NCBI GenBank assembly: GCA_017991675.1
Contig: JAGOQB010000008.1
Span: 1-64,000 of the forward strand
Reading direction: 5' to 3'
DNA: 64,000 nt
From: Phenylobacterium sp.
GTDB taxonomy: Bacteria > Pseudomonadota > Alphaproteobacteria > Caulobacterales > Caulobacteraceae
In this document: piece by piece, positions 61,041-64,000 of the stretch
Position numbering within the stretch: position 1 is the first letter of the stretch
Layout of the letters: every line of letters begins with the position of its first letter
The notes under the pieces: generated by a model
Seen by the model: the letters and a program-made list of their open reading frames with translations, nothing else
Told to the model about the DNA's origin: nothing
The model's database searches: none
Position numbers and translations under genes: made by a program

Positions 61041-61961
61041 CTACTTGGCCAGGCCGATCTCGCGCAGGCGCTGGGCCAGGAACTCGCCGGCGGTGATCTC
61101 GGGCCATTTCGCCCCGTCGCCTTCGCAGGAGGGCAGGCACTTCAGCGAGACGTCCGAGGCCGGGTGCATGAAGAACGGCATCGAGTAGCGGCTGACATTG
61201 GGGCCGACCGGATTGACCACGCGGTGGGTGGTCGAGGGGATCACGCCGTTGGTCAGCCGCTGCAGCATGTCGCCGGAATCGACGATCAGGTTCTTGGGCT
61301 CGGTTTCGACCGGCAGCCAGGTCCCGTCGCGGTCGAGCAGCTGTAGCCCGGCGCCCTTGGCGGCGACCAGCAGGGTGATGAAGTTGATGTCCTCGTGCGC
61401 GGCCGAGCGCACCGCGCCCTCGGGGGCGTCGTCGGGCACCGGCGGATAGTGCAGCACGCGCAGGATCGAGGTCCCGTTCGCCACCTGGGCGTCGAAGTAG
61501 TCGCCAGGCAGGCCGAGCTTGGGCGCCAGCGCCGACAGCAGGACGCGGCCGGTTGCGTCGAGGGCCGCGTAGAGGTCGCTGAAGGTCCGTTCGAAGGCGG
61601 GGTACTCGGCCGGCCAGACGTTGGGCGGAAAGTCCTCGGCCGGCAGGCCGGGGGCGGGATCGCGGCCGATCTGCCAGAACTCCTTGAGGTCGGGCAGACT
61701 GGAGTCGCGGGCGTGTTCGGTCCCGAACGGGGTGTAGCCGCGCATGCCGGCCGCGTAGTGGCGCTTGGCCGTATAGGGCAGGGCGAAGACTTCCTGCGCG
61801 TGCCGGTAGGCGTGCTCCAGCAGGTTTTCGGAAACGCCGTGATCGGCCAGGATGATGAAGCCGTACTGCTGCAGCCCCTGCATCAGGGCGTCCGAGAACG
61901 CGGCGCGGTCGGCGGGCGAGCCTTGGGTGAAGGCTTTCAGGCTGAGGGTCGGAACGCTCAT
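61041..61961 (-). CDS. 2-oxoglutarate/Fe(II)-dependent dioxygenase, isopenicillin N synthase family
   Basis: The 306-residue protein has the full facial triad: H189 and D191 in AHEDINFITLL, and H246 in STTHRVVNP. R258 and S260 in SRYSMPFF form the RxS motif that binds 2-oxoglutarate. The N-terminal DIOX_N segment has YGFIILADHGVSENLLEHAYR. It oxidises a small organic substrate with O2. It is the last gene of an operon with ribokinase and nucleoside hydrolase, overlapping the ribokinase stop by four bases, so a base or nucleoside product is a reasonable guess. Confidence 0.9.
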   Translation of the reverse strand: MSVPTLSLKAFTQGSPADRAAFSDALMQGLQQYGFIILADHGVSENLLEHAYRHAQEVFALPYTAKRHYAAGMRGYTPFGTEHARDSSLPDLKEFWQIGRDPAPGLPAEDFPPNVWPAEYPAFERTFSDLYAALDATGRVLLSALAPKLGLPGDYFDAQVANGTSILRVLHYPPVPDDAPEGAVRSAAHEDINFITLLVAAKGAGLQLLDRDGTWLPVETEPKNLIVDSGDMLQRLTNGVIPSTTHRVVNPVGPNVSRYSMPFFMHPASDVSLKCLPSCEGDGAKWPEITAGEFLAQRLREIGLAK

Positions 61962-62812
61962 TGGGCGGTCTCCAGGCAGGCCTCGACCTCGGCTCGGGTC
62001 GGCAGCGAGGGCTGGGCTCCGGGGCGGGTGGCGGCCAGGGCGCCGGCCGCGCAGGCGAAGGCGAGGGCGGTCGCGTGCGGCTGGCCCTCCAGCAGGGCGA
62101 CAACGAGGGCGCCGACGAAGGCGTCGCCGGCCCCGGTGGCGTCCACGGCCTCGACCGGCGGCGGGGCGGCGGCGGCCAGCTGGCGGCCGCCCTGGAACAG
62201 GCCGGCGCCCCGGGCGCCCCAGGTCACGGCGACAAGGCCCGGCAGGCCGTGCAGCGCCGCGCCGTAGAACGCCGCCTCGGTCTCGTTGACGACGATGAGG
62301 TCGGCGCGGGCCAAGGTCTGCGCCGGCAGCCGGGCGGCCGGGGCGAGGTTCAGGCAGACGAAGCCGCTCGCTTGGGCGACCGCGGCGGCGACCGTCTCCA
62401 GCGGCAGCTCGAGCTGGCAGATCAGCGCGTCATGCGTCGGCGTGGACAGGTGGCCGCGCGTGAAGGCGGCGTTGGCGCCGGGGGCGACGATGATCTGGTT
62501 CTCGCCGCCGGCGGCCACGGCGATGAGCGCCACGCCGGTGGCGGCGGCCGCGTCGGTGTCGCACTGCTCGAGATCGACGCCCTCGGCGGCCAGCAGGGCC
62601 AGGGCCTCGTCGGCCAGGCCGTCGGCGCCGACGCGGGCGACCAGGGCCACGTCGGCGCCGAGCCGGCGGGCGGCCAGGGCCTGGTTGGCGCCCTTGCCGC
62701 CGGGATGGCGGGCCAGGGTCGCGCCGGTCACCGTCTCGCCGGGCGCAGGTAGGCCTGCGGCGGTGGCCACGAAGTCGAGATTGACCGAGCCTATGACGGT
62801 GATGGCGCTCAT
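61958..62812 (-). CDS. rbsK: Ribokinase (PfkB family)
   Basis: The product has 284 residues. ITVIGSVNLDFVA and RHPGGKGANQALAARRLGADVALVARVG are the PfkB N-terminal signature, and DATGAGDAFVGAL at 224-236 holds the anion hole and catalytic base D230. VVNETEA fits ribokinase. It phosphorylates ribose to ribose 5-phosphate, the product expected after the adjacent nucleoside hydrolase. Both its ends overlap neighbours by ATGA, so translation is tightly coupled. Confidence 0.9.
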   Translation of the reverse strand: MSAITVIGSVNLDFVATAAGLPAPGETVTGATLARHPGGKGANQALAARRLGADVALVARVGADGLADEALALLAAEGVDLEQCDTDAAAATGVALIAVAAGGENQIIVAPGANAAFTRGHLSTPTHDALICQLELPLETVAAAVAQASGFVCLNLAPAARLPAQTLARADLIVVNETEAAFYGAALHGLPGLVAVTWGARGAGLFQGGRQLAAAAPPPVEAVDATGAGDAFVGALVVALLEGQPHATALAFACAAGALAATRPGAQPSLPTRAEVEACLETAQ

Positions 62813-63741
62813 CGGGCGAGCAGGTCGTTCAGCAGGGCGAAGACGCCGTCGGCGTCCGCGTGGGTGGCCCACAGAATCCGCGCCGCGGCCGGATCGCGCA
62901 AGCGGAACTCGACCGCCGTGTGGCCGACGGTCAGGGCGGAAGCAGTCTCGACCCGCAGCTGGCAGGGCCGCAGGGTGAAGAGGTCGGGCGCCAGCAGGTA
63001 GGCGATCACGCAGGGGTCGTGGATCGGCGCCCCGCTCCCGCCGACGATGTCGCGCTCCAGGGCGTTGGAGAATTCCAGCAGGTTGTGGGTCGCGCGCGCG
63101 GCCGCGGTGTCGATGGCGGCGATCGCGGCGGTGCGGGCCGGGTCGGAGCGGACCTGGTGGGTGACGTCCAGGCCCATGACCACGCACCGGGCGCCGGAGG
63201 CGAACACGATGTCGGCGGCGTGCGGGTCGGCCCAGATGTTGTACTCGGCCGAGGCGGTGATGTTGCCGCCTTCGCGCCGGGCGCCGCCCATGACCACGAC
63301 AGGGCCAAGGCGCCCTACGATCGCCGGCTCCAGCCGCATGGCCAGCGCCAGGTTGGTGCACGGGCCGGTGACCGCCAGGGTGATCTCGCCGGGCGCGTGG
63401 GACATCACCAGATCGACGATGAGGTCGGCGGCGCGGCCTGTGGCCAGGCCCTTGTCCGGCTCAAGCAGAGGCAGGGTCCCCAGGCCGCTCTCGCCGTGGA
63501 AGGCGCCGGCGTCGAAGGGCGGCCGGTACAGCGGCGCGCTGGCCCCTGCATAGATCGGCACGTCCTCGCGCCCGGCGAGCTGGCGGATGATCGCGGCGTT
63601 GCGGGCGGTCAACTCGCCGCCGACATTGCCGGCGACGGTGGTGATGGCGAGTAGCTCCAGGTCCTGGCGCGCAGCGAAGGCCATGAAGAGGGCGACGGCG
63701 TCGTCAACGCCGGGGTCGCAGTCGAAAATCAGCTTGGTCAC
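62809..63741 (-). CDS. Inosine/uridine-preferring nucleoside hydrolase
   Basis: The product has 310 residues from a GTG start. The calcium site IFDCDPGVDDAVALFMAF is at the N-terminus, with TTVAGNVGG, VTGPCTNLALA, VVVMGGARREGGNITASAEYNIWADPHAA and the ligand aspartate in IHDPCVIAYLL. It hydrolyses ribonucleosides to base plus ribose in the cytoplasm. First gene of the nucleoside hydrolase, ribokinase, oxygenase operon, downstream of a TonB receptor. Confidence 0.93.
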   Translation of the reverse strand: MTKLIFDCDPGVDDAVALFMAFAARQDLELLAITTVAGNVGGELTARNAAIIRQLAGREDVPIYAGASAPLYRPPFDAGAFHGESGLGTLPLLEPDKGLATGRAADLIVDLVMSHAPGEITLAVTGPCTNLALAMRLEPAIVGRLGPVVVMGGARREGGNITASAEYNIWADPHAADIVFASGARCVVMGLDVTHQVRSDPARTAAIAAIDTAAARATHNLLEFSNALERDIVGGSGAPIHDPCVIAYLLAPDLFTLRPCQLRVETASALTVGHTAVEFRLRDPAAARILWATHADADGVFALLNDLLAR

Positions 63742-63784
63742 AGGCGCATTCTCCGGAGGAACGGCAAGCTCGGCAAGCGGGCAT

Positions 63785-63812
63785 GAAAAAGCCCCGCCCG
63801 GGCGGGCGGGGC
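63785..63812 (-). terminator. Rho-independent terminator of the TonB receptor gene
   Basis: On the minus strand GCCCCGCCC pairs with GGGCGGGGC around a 4-base loop and is followed by TTTTTC. It lies 20 bases after the receptor stop and 44 before the nucleoside hydrolase start, separating the two transcripts at least partly. Confidence 0.85.
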
Positions 63813-63831
63813 TCTCGTCATGTCGCCAGGA

Positions 63832-64000
63832 CTAGAAGCGGGCGGTGACGCCCACGAAGAACCGGCGGCCCAGGACATCGTAGGTCGAAGGGTCGGTGTT
63901 GGAGTTGGAGTACGAGGTGTAGAACGGCGGATCCTTGTCGCCGATGTTGTTGACGCCGGCGCGCATGGTCACCCGCTCGTCGAACCGCCAGGTCCCGGTC
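63832..64000 (-). CDS. TonB-dependent receptor, C-terminal part (cut by window end)
   Basis: The minus-strand frame reads WRFDERVTMRAGVNNIGDKD and later YDVLGRRFFVGVTARF before TAG. These are hallmarks of a TonB-dependent receptor C-terminus: the RAGVNNIGDKDPP element of the last strands and a terminal FVGVTARF with aromatic end. The N-terminal part lies outside. Its position upstream of the nucleoside-hydrolase operon suggests import of nucleosides or nucleic-acid fragments across the outer membrane. Confidence 0.88.
   Translation of the reverse strand, partial: TGTWRFDERVTMRAGVNNIGDKDPPFYTSYSNSNTDPSTYDVLGRRFFVGVTARF

Overview
The window looks like a chromosomal stretch of a high-GC alphaproteobacterium of the Caulobacteraceae, most like Phenylobacterium or Caulobacter. 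The evidence is the uniformly very high GC third-position bias, a zeta-type F1-ATPase inhibitor (DUF1476) divergent from purC, TonB-dependent receptors, an UrcA-family protein, a PEPxxWA-CTERM protein and an ECF42-type sigma factor with a DGPF partner. I see no rRNA, tRNA, CRISPR array, insertion sequence or prophage. Gene density is high, intergenic gaps are short and many same-strand genes overlap by 1 or 4 bases.

Layout. 1-3.6 kb: small regulators (two TetR, one AraC) and a TetR-controlled pair (membrane protein plus histidine phosphatase) with a clear palindromic operator. 3.9-9 kb: a 1680-residue autotransporter divergent from the AraC gene. 9-14.5 kb: an SMR (Gdx/SugE-like) exporter, a TetR regulator, a sulfatase and a TonB-dependent receptor; the last two share an almost identical 28-bp upstream element. 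14.5-31.3 kb: mixed housekeeping and accessory genes (secreted protein, membrane protein, VOC protein, PAP2 phosphatase, acylphosphatase, enoyl-CoA hydratase, TPR, GNAT, SRPBCC, aminotransferase, Tat-exported amidohydrolase, sugar acetyltransferase, M61-like peptidase, CheY-like regulator, MHS transporter, DUF2804). 31.3-43 kb: a Fur-box-controlled small protein and purine genes purQ, a lipoprotein, purS, purC and, further along, purB, with DUF1476, an aldehyde dehydrogenase, a thiolase, a BCCT transporter and an aminotransferase between them. 43-49 kb: MarC, a second sulfatase-fold hydrolase, GNAT, a Spinster-type MFS protein and a soluble chemoreceptor. 49-52.4 kb: the ECF42 sigma locus. 52.6-60.5 kb: PEP-CTERM protein, LytS/LytR pair, class III cyclase with TPRs, Crp-type regulator, UrcA, DUF4180 and LysR. 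60.5-64 kb: DUF1993, then a nucleoside hydrolase, ribokinase and 2OG-oxygenase operon downstream of a TonB receptor cut by the window end.

Regulation is the most informative layer. I see (i) two matching ECF-type promoters, one before the DGPF-sigma operon and one before the accessory operon downstream; (ii) the matching element before the sulfatase and the TonB receptor; (iii) two near-identical dyads before the LysR gene and before DUF4180; (iv) a CRP-type box and a 13-bp hairpin that sequesters the ribosome binding site of the Crp gene, which starts with TTG; (v) a Fur-like palindrome extended to 17-bp perfect arms; (vi) attenuator-like leaders before purC and before an aminotransferase. 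No single locus is an obvious new defence or mobile system. The best candidates for undescribed biology are these small regulons.
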